15,541 bases of DNA from NCBI GenBank assembly GCA_017428805.1, contig JAFRQC010000018.1, positions 1-15,541 of the forward strand, in the 5' to 3' direction. The number at the start of each line of letters is the position of its first letter. Position 1 is the first letter of the stretch. Below, one piece after another: positions 7,241-13,651 of the stretch. The DNA comes from Prevotella sp. Its GTDB lineage: Bacteria; Bacteroidota; Bacteroidia; Bacteroidales; Bacteroidaceae. The position numbers and the translations under genes were made by a program. The notes below the pieces were generated by a model. The model saw nothing but the letters and a program-made list of their open reading frames with translations, did no database searches and had not been told where the DNA came from.

Positions 7241-7248
7241 TAATTTTG
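7241..7248 (+). promoter_or_regulatory. -7 box of the ABC transporter operon (TAATTTTG)
   Basis: TAATTTTG matches TAnnTTTG, 15 bases before the ATG at 7264, which gives a very short leader. It also supports 7264 as the real start, since the open frame extends back to 7045 through the promoter and the divergent gene. Confidence 0.65.
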
Positions 7249-7263
7249 CCAAAAATATCAAGG

Positions 7264-7857
7264 ATGCTAGAGTTTAAGGATGCCACCATCAAGGTAGGCG
7301 AGTGGATTCTGCCGATGCGCCTCTCGTTCATTGCCCGAGACGGCGAGGTGACGTGTGTGATGGGTCCGGAGACCTCCGGGAAGACCACGCTGATCCGTAC
7401 GCTGATGGGTTTTCTGCCTGTGAATGAGGGGTTTGTGAGTGTCGATGGCGAACTGCTCACCATCCATTCCTCCCACGCCTTCCGTCAGATGATGGCCTAT
7501 CTGCCCCAGCAGATCCAGCTGTTGGCTCATCAGTTGCGGGTGCCGGAACCGGAAGAGCCTGAGGCGGAGGAGTTTGCAGTGTGGAATGATCTGATGGCTG
7601 CGGCCAATAAAGAGTCGACGCCTGAGCCTCTGAACGCCGAAGAGATCGTGATGCTGGCGGAACAGACGTTGAAGGAGGCTGCCGACAAACCGATCGTGAT
7701 TGCCGACGAACCGACGGCATTTCTCACGCCAGAGCTGACGATGCGGATGATGGAACTCCTCCGGAAGCAGGCCGAGGCGGGAAAGACGGTACTCGTCACC
7801 ACCCGTAAGCCTCAGGTGGCTGACTATGCAGACCAGGTGATACAGTTGTATAGGTGA
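7264..7857 (+). CDS. FetA-like ABC transporter ATP-binding protein, degenerate signature
   Basis: This short ABC ATPase (197 residues) is paired with a FetB-like permease. The Walker A GPETSGKT is at 34-41, the Q-loop near Q82 (YLPQQ), and the Walker B with catalytic glutamate at 144-149 (IVIADE). The signature LSGGQ is missing: by spacing, its place is taken by LNAEE at 123-127. The switch histidine is replaced as well (TTRK, R181). The segment between Q-loop and signature is acidic and proline-rich (RVPEPEEPEAEEF, 92-104), unlike the usual helical subdomain. It may bind ATP but hydrolyse it poorly, or work in an altered dimer (inference). FetA/FetB in E. coli is linked to iron export, but substrate here is not shown. 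Start 7264 is set by the promoter at 7241-7248. Confidence 0.85.
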   Translation: MLEFKDATIKVGEWILPMRLSFIARDGEVTCVMGPETSGKTTLIRTLMGFLPVNEGFVSVDGELLTIHSSHAFRQMMAYLPQQIQLLAHQLRVPEPEEPEAEEFAVWNDLMAAANKESTPEPLNAEEIVMLAEQTLKEAADKPIVIADEPTAFLTPELTMRMMELLRKQAEAGKTVLVTTRKPQVADYADQVIQLYR

Positions 7858-7884
7858 AAAGGTGAAAAAGTAAAAAGGTAAAAA
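7853..7884 (+). repeat. Irregular purine-rich repeat (AGGTGAAAA-like) in the gap between the ABC genes
   Basis: Four related units of 7-9 bases (GGTGAAAA, GGTGAAAAA, GTAAAAA, GGTAAAAA) run from the stop codon of the ATPase gene to the ATG of the permease. The first unit contains the TGA stop. The spacing is less regular than in the period-7 arrays, but placement and size are alike. The A/G-rich sequence may help ribosome loading. Confidence 0.6.
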
Positions 7885-8724
7885 ATGGATAAGGGACTGA
7901 TATTGCATACGATTCTCGGACTGCTCCTGCTGCTGATTCCTGCAGGGGCGCTCTATTGGCTGGAACGCCAGAAGATCGCCAGACTGTGCTTTATCGTCGG
8001 ACGGATGATCGTGCAGCTGCTGGTGCTCTGTCTGATGGTGTGGGGGCTGTTTAAGTTTGATCGTCCTTGGTTGTCGATAGCGTGGCTCGTCGTGCTGGCC
8101 TTGGGAATGTCGTGGCTGGTGCTGAAGCGCTGCGATGTGAAGAGTAAGGCGCTGATGCCTGCTGTGGCTGTAGGATTGTTTGTGGGCGTCTTTGTCGTGG
8201 GTATGTGGCTGCTGGTGCTTGTGTTGCCTGGAAGGGCGCTCGATGCGAGGTGGTTTGTGCCTGTGATGGCGCTGCTGATGGGACATACGACGTCGATGCT
8301 CATCCGGGGACTGAGTACCTATCTGACCGCCTTGAAGGCCGACGAACAGCAGTATGAGTTCCTACGTGGCAACGGCATCCTACATCTGAAGGCTCTCCAG
8401 CCGTTTATGCGTCGCGCCCTGCTGGCTGTCATCCAGCCAACAATTGCGAATCTGAAGGTGCTCGCCCTCACGTCGATGCCGCTGTTGCTGGGCGGTCTGC
8501 TGTTGGGTGGTCTCTCGCCCCTTCACGCCTTTATCCTGATGCTCTCGATGGTCTGCGGTTGTGTGTCTGCCTCCGTCCTCTCGCTGGGCATCACGATATA
8601 TATAGCCGACAGGTCGCTCTTCGACAAGTTCGGCAAACAAAACTCAGAAACTAAAAATGAAAGCAATGAAGAAAGGAAATCTCTGGATAGTGATGGCGCT
8701 GACGGCGACATTGCTGGCGTGTAA
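7885..8724 (+). CDS. FetB/YbbM-like ABC transporter permease
   Basis: This 279-residue inner-membrane protein has hydrophobic segments at about 6-25, 35-55, 61-80, 91-114, 122-138, 192-210 and 213-240. The placement of a cytoplasmic coupling region (ADEQQYEFLRGNGILHLKAL, 152-171) and a C-terminal TSMPLLLGGLLLGGLSPLHA segment matches the FetB family (UPF0014), where a PGMMTGQ-type motif is expected and is not preserved. It should form the membrane part of the transporter with the ATPase just upstream. Residues from about 252 (NSETKNESNEERKSLDSDG) are a polar tail, most of it (from 258) encoded in DNA that also encodes the start of the next gene, and probably not part of the conserved fold. The transported substrate is unknown. 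Confidence 0.83.
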   Translation: MDKGLILHTILGLLLLLIPAGALYWLERQKIARLCFIVGRMIVQLLVLCLMVWGLFKFDRPWLSIAWLVVLALGMSWLVLKRCDVKSKALMPAVAVGLFVGVFVVGMWLLVLVLPGRALDARWFVPVMALLMGHTTSMLIRGLSTYLTALKADEQQYEFLRGNGILHLKALQPFMRRALLAVIQPTIANLKVLALTSMPLLLGGLLLGGLSPLHAFILMLSMVCGCVSASVLSLGITIYIADRSLFDKFGKQNSETKNESNEERKSLDSDGADGDIAGV

Positions 8725-9568
8725 GGGAAAAAACTTGGGGACAGCCGAGTCGGTGGATGCCCAGGACAGGCAAGATTTCTATGCTTCGGGTAGTGCGGCG
8801 AGAGCTGAGTCGTCGGAGGCTCAGGCTGATCGTCAGAAGGCCAAGACCGTCGTGATGTATGAGATACCGGCACCGCTGAAGGACCGCCCTGAGCAGATCC
8901 TGAAGCGCAAGGGCTATACGGTGTCGTACAACAGCGAGACGAAGAACCCGAACTGGGTAGCGTGGCACTTGACGAAATCGCACACTTACGGCGATCATCA
9001 GCGCAAGAATGAGGTGTTTACGGAGGATACGGATGTGAAGGCGCCTCGGGCTACGGATCGCGACTATTTTAACTCGCGCTTCGATAGGGGACATATGTGT
9101 CCGGCGGGTGATAACAAGTGGGACAAACAGGCGATGATGGAGTCGTTTCTCTTCACGAATGTCTGTCCGCAGAATCACGGGCTGAACAAGTACGAGTGGA
9201 ACAATCTGGAGATTGCCTGTCGTGAATGGGCGAAGGTGTATGGGGCCGTCGATATCGTCTGTGGCCCGATCTATTCGTCTGGAGCTGAACGGTTTAGGGT
9301 AGGTAAGGACAGTCAGAGCAGTCAGAAGACCATCGGACGGAATAAGGTGTGGGTGCCTGATGCTTTCTTCAAGGTGATACTCTGTCGTCAGGGGAAGCCC
9401 AAGGCCATCGGATTCATCTACCGCAACGAGGGTGTGAAGCAGTATGTGGATGAGGCAGTATGCTCCGTCGATAAAGTGGAAGCGCTGACGGGCATCGATT
9501 TCTTCCCGTCACTCGATGATGCAACAGAGAACCGCATAGAGGCTTCTGCCAGCCTCTCAGAGTGGTAA
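8657..9568 (+). CDS. Lipoprotein DNA/RNA non-specific endonuclease (NUC1 family)
   Basis: This 303-residue protein starts with a basic N-terminus, a hydrophobic stretch (LWIVMALTATLL) and a lipobox LLAC with the lipidated cysteine at 22, so it should be exported and anchored in the envelope. Residues 29-65 form a polar linker. The catalytic domain follows, with the DRGH motif at 143-146 (H146 the general base) and a downstream metal-binding asparagine in LNKYEWNNLE (N177, with E184). NUC1 enzymes cut DNA and RNA without sequence preference using Mg2+; likely roles are nucleotide scavenging or defence against foreign DNA (inference). The start at 8657 lies inside the end of the permease gene (68 bases overlap); ATG 8669 (MKKGN) is an alternative. 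No promoter was seen. Confidence 0.92.
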   Translation: MKAMKKGNLWIVMALTATLLACKGKNLGTAESVDAQDRQDFYASGSAARAESSEAQADRQKAKTVVMYEIPAPLKDRPEQILKRKGYTVSYNSETKNPNWVAWHLTKSHTYGDHQRKNEVFTEDTDVKAPRATDRDYFNSRFDRGHMCPAGDNKWDKQAMMESFLFTNVCPQNHGLNKYEWNNLEIACREWAKVYGAVDIVCGPIYSSGAERFRVGKDSQSSQKTIGRNKVWVPDAFFKVILCRQGKPKAIGFIYRNEGVKQYVDEAVCSVDKVEALTGIDFFPSLDDATENRIEASASLSEW

Positions 9569-9601
9569 AATCGTTAAAAAAGTCAAAGCGGAAGCAAATT
9601 C

Positions 9602-9629
9602 TTCACTCTTCACTCTTCACTCATCACTT
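9602..9629 (+). repeat. Tandem heptamer array, unit TTCACTC (4 units)
   Basis: Four 7-bp units (TTCACTC three times, then ATCACTT) end 7 bases before the promoter box at 9637-9644. The array occupies the region where a -33 element would be expected. No other gene signal was seen in the 80-base gap. Confidence 0.85.
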
Positions 9630-9636
9630 TTCTTCG

Positions 9637-9644
9637 TAACTTTG
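9637..9644 (+). promoter_or_regulatory. -7 box of the Nif3-like gene (TAACTTTG)
   Basis: TAACTTTG matches TAnnTTTG and ends only 4 bases before the GTG start codon at 9649. With the usual spacing, transcription would begin at or next to that codon, giving a leaderless messenger. No -33 TTTG was seen. Confidence 0.7.
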
Positions 9645-9648
9645 CAGC

Positions 9649-10434
9649 GTGAAAATTAAAGAAGTGCTGAGCGCCCTTGAACGTTTCGCGCCTCTGCCCC
9701 TTCAGGAGAGCTGGGATAATGCTGGCCTGCAGGTTGGATTGACAGAGACGGAGGTTTCAGGGGCATTATTGTGTCTGGACGTCAACGAAAAGATCGTCGA
9801 CGAGGCCATTCAGAAAGGCTGCAACCTGGTTGTCAGCCATCATCCGTTGCTGTTCAGGGGACTGAAGACCATCAGCGACCTGACAGACGTGCAGCGGACG
9901 GTGATGAAGGCTGTTCAGAAGGGTGTCTGCGTCATCTCGATGCATACGAATATGGATAATGCGAAGGGTGGCGTGAACTATAAGATGGCCGAGAAACTGG
10001 GGCTGCGTGATGTGCAGTTCCTGGCGCCGAAGACGGTCGATGGTGTGGAGTCGGGTAGTGGTGTCGTTGGGGAACTCCCTGAGGCACAGGCTGCTGACGA
10101 CTTTGTGCTGGTGGTGAAGAAAGCCTTCGGTGTGGAATGTGCGATGTGTAACGAGTTGCTGCGGAGACCTGTCAGAAAGGTGGCGCTGTGTGGCGGGGCA
10201 GGGGACTTCCTGCTCGACGAAGCCCTGAAAGCCGGCGCCGATGCGTTCATTACCGGTGAGATGCATTATCATCAGTATTTCGGCTATGAGCAGCAGATTC
10301 AGATTTGTGTCATCGGTCACTATCAGAGTGAGCAATATACGACGGAAATCTTCCGCGACATCATCGAAAAGGAGTGTCCCGGGGTAAGGACCTGCATCGC
10401 AGAAACCTGCACCAATCCGATCCTCTATTTGTAA
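9649..10434 (+). CDS. Nif3/YbgI-like dinuclear metal-center protein
   Basis: This 261-residue protein belongs to the Nif3-like family (DUF34, older label GTP cyclohydrolase 1 type 2), which forms hexameric toroids with two metal ions per subunit. The expected ligands are present with the family's spacing: H64 and H65 (VVSHHPLLF), D103 (TNMDNAKGG), H224 and E228 (GHYQSE). The length is that of the short E. coli-type form, without the inserted PII-like domain of the longer ones. The exact biochemical role of the family is unsettled. The start is GTG, giving MKIKEVLSALERFAPL, the conserved N-terminus. The zinc-ribbon gene follows after 55 bases without a visible promoter, so the two are probably one operon. 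Confidence 0.93.
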   Translation: MKIKEVLSALERFAPLPLQESWDNAGLQVGLTETEVSGALLCLDVNEKIVDEAIQKGCNLVVSHHPLLFRGLKTISDLTDVQRTVMKAVQKGVCVISMHTNMDNAKGGVNYKMAEKLGLRDVQFLAPKTVDGVESGSGVVGELPEAQAADDFVLVVKKAFGVECAMCNELLRRPVRKVALCGGAGDFLLDEALKAGADAFITGEMHYHQYFGYEQQIQICVIGHYQSEQYTTEIFRDIIEKECPGVRTCIAETCTNPILYL

Positions 10435-10454
10435 TGGAATTTGGGTAATAAATT

Positions 10455-10483
10455 GTAAATCGTAAATAAGTAAATCGTAAATC
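10455..10483 (+). repeat. Tandem heptamer array, unit GTAAATC (4 units)
   Basis: Four 7-bp units (GTAAATC, GTAAATA, then after one extra A, GTAAATC and GTAAATC) lie in the gap between the Nif3-like gene and the zinc-ribbon gene, ending 6 bases before the ATG at 10490. The array would be in the transcribed leader of the second gene. Confidence 0.85.
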
Positions 10484-10489
10484 AAAATT

Positions 10490-11338
10490 ATGGCAAAGAA
10501 AGATCCGACAGATTTGTCAGTAGAAGAGAGGCTGAAGACCCTTTATCAGCTTCAGACTGCCCTTTCGTCGATTGACGAGAAGCGTGCATTGAGAGGTGAG
10601 CTGCCTCTGGAAGTTCAGGACCTGGAAGATGAGATCGAAGGTCTGACCACCCGTGTGGAGAAGATTAAGAACGAGATCGACGAATTCCAGCGTGCCATCA
10701 CGATGAAGAATGGTGAGATTAATGACGCCAAGGCCAGTGTGGAGCGCTATCAGGCTCAATTGAACGAGGTTAAGAACAACCGCGAGTATGATATGCTGAG
10801 CAAGGAGATCGAGTTCCAGACATTGGAGATTGAACTCTGCAACAAGAAGATCCGCGAGGCTAACAGCCGCATTGCCGAGAAGCGTGAGGAACTGGAGAAC
10901 AGCGAGGCGCTGATTGCGGAGCGTCAGGGTGACCTCGAGGTGAAGAAGAGCGAACTTGAGGAGATTATTACTGAAACTCGTGCTGAGGAGGATAAACTGA
11001 AGGAGAAGGTGAAGGATCTGGAGTCGAAGATCGAGAACCGTCTGCTCACCTCGTTCAAGCGCATCCGCAAGAATGCCCGCAACGGTCTGGGTATCGTCTA
11101 TGTGCAGCGTGATGCCTGTGGTGGTTGCTTCAACAAGATTCCGCCCCAGCGTCAGCTCGACATCAAGATGCACAAGAAGATCATCGTCTGTGAGTACTGC
11201 GGTCGTATCATGATTGATCCCGAACTGGCAGGCGTGAAGATCGACAAGGTGACGGGCGAGGAGAAGAAGCCCCGCAAGCGCTCTATCCGTAAGACGGCAT
11301 CATCGAAGAAGATTACCGATGCCGACGATATGGAGTAA
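10490..11338 (+). CDS. Coiled-coil C4 zinc-ribbon protein (COG1579)
   Basis: This 282-residue protein has a long charged coiled coil at about 11-195, rich in E and K with heptad-like spacing, followed by a zinc ribbon with four cysteines, C210, C213, C234 and C237 (CGGC and CEYC). The tail (GEEKKPRKRSIRKTASSKK) is very basic and suits nucleic-acid contact. This is the COG1579 architecture. Members have been described as adaptors that bind RNA or protein partners, such as the Helicobacter FlgZ protein, but no role is established for the Bacteroidales form. Its place next to the Nif3-like gene suggests a functional link (inference). The convergent gene ends only 8 bases after its stop, and no terminator fits between them. 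Confidence 0.92.
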   Translation: MAKKDPTDLSVEERLKTLYQLQTALSSIDEKRALRGELPLEVQDLEDEIEGLTTRVEKIKNEIDEFQRAITMKNGEINDAKASVERYQAQLNEVKNNREYDMLSKEIEFQTLEIELCNKKIREANSRIAEKREELENSEALIAERQGDLEVKKSELEEIITETRAEEDKLKEKVKDLESKIENRLLTSFKRIRKNARNGLGIVYVQRDACGGCFNKIPPQRQLDIKMHKKIIVCEYCGRIMIDPELAGVKIDKVTGEEKKPRKRSIRKTASSKKITDADDME

Positions 11339-11346
11339 TCCGTTTG

Positions 11347-11796
11347 TCAGATAGTTTCGTAGTCTGGAATGTCCTCTAAGAACTGGTAAGACTGGCGCTC
11401 ATAGTCCATCTTACAACAATAGTGACGGAGGCCGTTGCTGACCACGAGATAATCCACTTTCAGCAGAAGATTGTAGACCGATATCTGGTCGAAAGTCTTC
11501 TGCTGTATTTGTATAGTAGGGGCTTTGTATTCAACAATCATTCGTGGCCGCAGCTCTTTATTATATAATAAGGTGTCGCAGCGCAGCCGTTTCTCGCCGA
11601 TGCGCAGTTCTACCTCGTTGGCGAGCAGTGTCTTAGGATAGCCTTTCTGCTCTGTGAGGTAGTGGGTGAAATGCTGACGCACCCACTCTTCAGGCGTCAA
11701 CGCCACCCATTTTCGACGCAGGAAGTCGAAAATCTGACGTTTTTCACCCTTTTCTTGTATTTTTATAGGGTATGGAGGTAGGTTTAATCGAAACAT
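11347..11796 (-). CDS. Small HsdR_N-like protein with a PD-(D/E)xK nuclease core
   Basis: This 149-residue protein matches the domain found at the N-terminus of type I restriction enzyme R subunits, here as a stand-alone protein. The nuclease-type core is visible: D74 (RCDTLLY), then E89 and K91 (VEYKAP), with E61 in the helix before. The helicase and other subunits of a restriction system are absent from the window, so it is not a working type I system on its own. Its cellular role is unknown. The ATG at 11796 was chosen because the promoter box at 11823-11816 lies just upstream; a longer frame to 11859 would overlap holA. It is divergent from holA and convergent with the zinc-ribbon gene. 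Confidence 0.88.
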   Translation of the reverse strand: MFRLNLPPYPIKIQEKGEKRQIFDFLRRKWVALTPEEWVRQHFTHYLTEQKGYPKTLLANEVELRIGEKRLRCDTLLYNKELRPRMIVEYKAPTIQIQQKTFDQISVYNLLLKVDYLVVSNGLRHYCCKMDYERQSYQFLEDIPDYETI

Positions 11797-11801
11797 TTTT
11801 G

Positions 11802-11809
11802 TAACTTTG
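11802..11809 (+). promoter_or_regulatory. -7 box of the holA promoter (TAACTTTG)
   Basis: TAACTTTG matches TAnnTTTG on the + strand and lies about 37 bases before the holA ATG. It faces the minus-strand box at 11816-11823 with only 6 bases between. Confidence 0.65.
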
Positions 11810-11815
11810 TCCCCG

Positions 11816-11823
11816 CAAAAGTA
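11816..11823 (-). promoter_or_regulatory. -7 box of the HsdR_N-like gene (TACTTTTG)
   Basis: The complement of 11816-11823 reads TACTTTTG, a TAnnTTTG match 19 bases ahead of the ATG at 11796. Together with the plus-strand box it forms a near-palindrome, so the two promoters occupy the same patch of DNA and could not easily be bound at once. Confidence 0.6.
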
Positions 11824-11846
11824 CAAATAATAATCGAAATAACGCA

Positions 11847-12875
11847 ATGGCTGAGGCAAAAAATGTCAATTTCGAAGCGATAATGGCCGATCTGAAGGCC
11901 GGAAAGTTCGTTCCTGTCTATTATCTGATGGGTGACGAGCCCTATTATATCGACAAGATTGCCGACTATATCGCTGAGCATGCCCTGCAGCCTGAGGAGC
12001 GTGACTTCAACCAGACGATCCTCTTTGGTTCCGATGTGAATGCCTCGCAGATTGCTGATGCCGCTCGGAGGTATCCGATGATGGCCGAACGGCAGGTGAT
12101 CATTGTCAAGGAGGCGCAGAACGTGAAGAGTACGGAGCCTCTGGAGCGTTATTTCAAGCAGCCGATGCCCTCTACGGTGCTGGTGATGTGCCATAAAAAC
12201 GGTACGATAGACGGTCGGAAGAAGGAATATGTGAGGTCAATCCAGTCGGCTGGCATACTTTATGAGAGCAAAAAGTTGCGCGACAGAGATCTGCCTGCGT
12301 TCATCGAGAACTATCTCTCTTCGCGACAGGTGAGCATCGATCCGAAGTCCACCCAGATGATTGCCGATAACATCGGAGCAGACCTGAGTCGTCTGACGAG
12401 TGAACTGGATAAGGTGGTGCTGTCGCTGCCGGAGCAGGATAGGAGAGTGACCCCTCAGGTGGTGGAGGACCAGATCGGAGTCAGCAAGGAGTTCAACGGT
12501 TTTGAACTTCGTGACGCCATCGTGAACCGGAATGTGTATAAGGCAAATCAGATAATCAAATATTTTGACGAAAATCCGAAAGCGGGTAGTATATACTCTT
12601 TTCTCCCGTTGCTCTTTAATTACTTCCAGAATCTGATGATCGCATTTTATTCGCCAAATCCGAAGAGCCAGGAGGTGGTTGCGGAGTGGTTGGAAATGCG
12701 ATCACCATGGGCTGCGAAGGACTATATGACGGGTATGAGAAATTACTCTGGAATGAAAGTGATGCAGATAATTTCCAAGATACGTGAAATAGATGCCAAA
12801 AGTAAAGGTTTGGATAACCCAAATACAGGTCCTGGGGAGCTGATGAAGGAACTGATTTTTTACATTTTGCACTAA
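11847..12875 (+). CDS. holA: DNA polymerase III delta subunit (HolA)
   Basis: This 342-residue protein fits the delta subunit of the clamp loader, which opens the sliding clamp during replication. The N-terminus VPVYYLMGDEPYYIDKIADYI is typical, with a degenerate Walker A-like loop, as expected because delta does not hydrolyse ATP. The AAA+-like region spans about 1-210, and the C-terminal collar region contains the expected FELRDAIVNRN (219-229) and the helical end. Length agrees with the family (about 330-345). It starts 37 bases after its promoter box and is followed by a hairpin terminator at 12912-12936. It is an essential housekeeping gene in bacteria generally. Confidence 0.94.
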   Translation: MAEAKNVNFEAIMADLKAGKFVPVYYLMGDEPYYIDKIADYIAEHALQPEERDFNQTILFGSDVNASQIADAARRYPMMAERQVIIVKEAQNVKSTEPLERYFKQPMPSTVLVMCHKNGTIDGRKKEYVRSIQSAGILYESKKLRDRDLPAFIENYLSSRQVSIDPKSTQMIADNIGADLSRLTSELDKVVLSLPEQDRRVTPQVVEDQIGVSKEFNGFELRDAIVNRNVYKANQIIKYFDENPKAGSIYSFLPLLFNYFQNLMIAFYSPNPKSQEVVAEWLEMRSPWAAKDYMTGMRNYSGMKVMQIISKIREIDAKSKGLDNPNTGPGELMKELIFYILH

Positions 12876-12911
12876 AATACCCCCTTTTTTGACTCTAGAA
12901 TTTCTAAAATC

Positions 12912-12936
12912 AGCACTTTTCGTGAGTGCTTTTTTT
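12912..12936 (+). terminator. Intrinsic terminator after holA
   Basis: A 6-bp stem AGCACT/AGTGCT (12912-12917 and 12925-12930, loop TTTCGTG) is followed directly by a run of T at 12930-12936. It lies 36 bases after the holA stop. Confidence 0.75.
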
Positions 12937-12989
12937 AGGCCTAAATGCCCATATATCAGGGGTTTCGAGTGATTTGTAAGGCCTCAAAA

Positions 12990-13034
12990 CTCGCGTATTT
13001 CTAGATTATCCTCCCGTTGTCCAGAATACGCGAG
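12990..13034. repeat. Inverted repeat CTCGCGTATT in the AT-rich gap
   Basis: A perfect 10-bp inverted repeat, CTCGCGTATT (12990-12999) and AATACGCGAG (13025-13034), stands out for its GC content in an AT-rich stretch. With one bulged base the stem extends to 12 bp. A third, partial copy (AATACGCTC) begins at 13054. It could be a regulator's binding site, an RNA hairpin or a remnant of an integrated element; no evidence decides. Confidence 0.6.
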
Positions 13035-13590
13035 AAATGAAGAATTTTCGAAAAATACGCTCACCAAGATTTGGTTTTCACTTTCTTTAAGATTCAGTTT
13101 TCCGCATTTGGATTTCAAAAGTGGAACACACAGGGTTACGGATTTACAATTCAAGAACCTAAATATAGGATAATATATCAATATTCAAAGTTTAATATTC
13201 AAATATATAAATATAAAACTTTTGATTTGACAATTAATAGTCATAAATATACATAGGTGATTTGTGGTTATTAAGCACTTAAAACTCAGTTAGTTATGTC
13301 ATATTTGGCTAAAAAGGTTCAATTTGTTGATATGTCTAATGCCTACAGGTGTTGCATATACACCATATTTTAATATATGTATCGTAAATACCTTATTTAT
13401 AACCAGTTATTTGAGTATCGCATCCTCTACAAAGACTTTGTAACGATTTATTGATGTAAATTTGAATTTGTGATTATGAAGTGGAATTTTAAAGCTCAAC
13501 AACATCGGATTTGGAAATCTAAAACAATAAATCAAAAGTTTAAAAATCTAAATTCTTTCTCACTTTCTTGCATAATTCAAAATTTTGCTT

Positions 13591-13598
13591 TACCTTTG
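13591..13598 (+). promoter_or_regulatory. -7 box of the XRE-family regulator gene (TACCTTTG)
   Basis: TACCTTTG matches TAnnTTTG, 53 bases before the ATG at 13652. A weak CTTG about 21 bases upstream might serve as the -33 element. No repressor-type inverted operator was clear at the start site. Confidence 0.6.
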
Positions 13599-13651
13599 TA
13601 AACTGAAAGAAACAAGCGGCTAAATGCCCCTAAAAGTAATCAATCAGTTAT

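Larger units (their letters stand above)
12876..13651. other. AT-rich intergenic stretch with no convincing gene
   Basis: This 776-bp gap is visibly richer in A and T than the genes around it. The only reading frames are two short, overlapping ones of about 60 residues with low-complexity composition, judged not coding. It contains the holA terminator, a 10-bp inverted repeat at 12990-13034, a TTTTCGAAAA palindrome at 13045-13054, a weak GGTGT/ACACC inverted repeat near 13348-13364, and the promoter box at 13591. The 10-mer CTAAATGCCC occurs at both ends (12941 and 13620). Nothing else was recognised. Confidence 0.7.

Noticed and set aside
7267..8286. 339-residue minus-strand frame opposite the ABC genes
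   Set aside because: Low-complexity H/Q/R-rich product with no domain; the + strand genes have Walker motifs and membrane segments.
781..10483. CRISPR-like interpretation of the short arrays
   Set aside because: Units are 7 bp without spacers, differ between loci, and no cas gene is present.
11347..11796. Active type I restriction system
   Set aside because: Only the N-terminal-like domain is present; no helicase, specificity or methyltransferase genes are in the window.
11797..11859. HsdR_N-like gene extended back to 11859
   Set aside because: It would run through both promoter boxes and into holA; the ATG at 11796 fits the family start.
12984..13256. Two overlapping reading frames of about 60-65 residues in the AT-rich gap
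   Set aside because: Short, on opposite strands, low complexity (K, I, Y, F), no promoter or start context and no motif.
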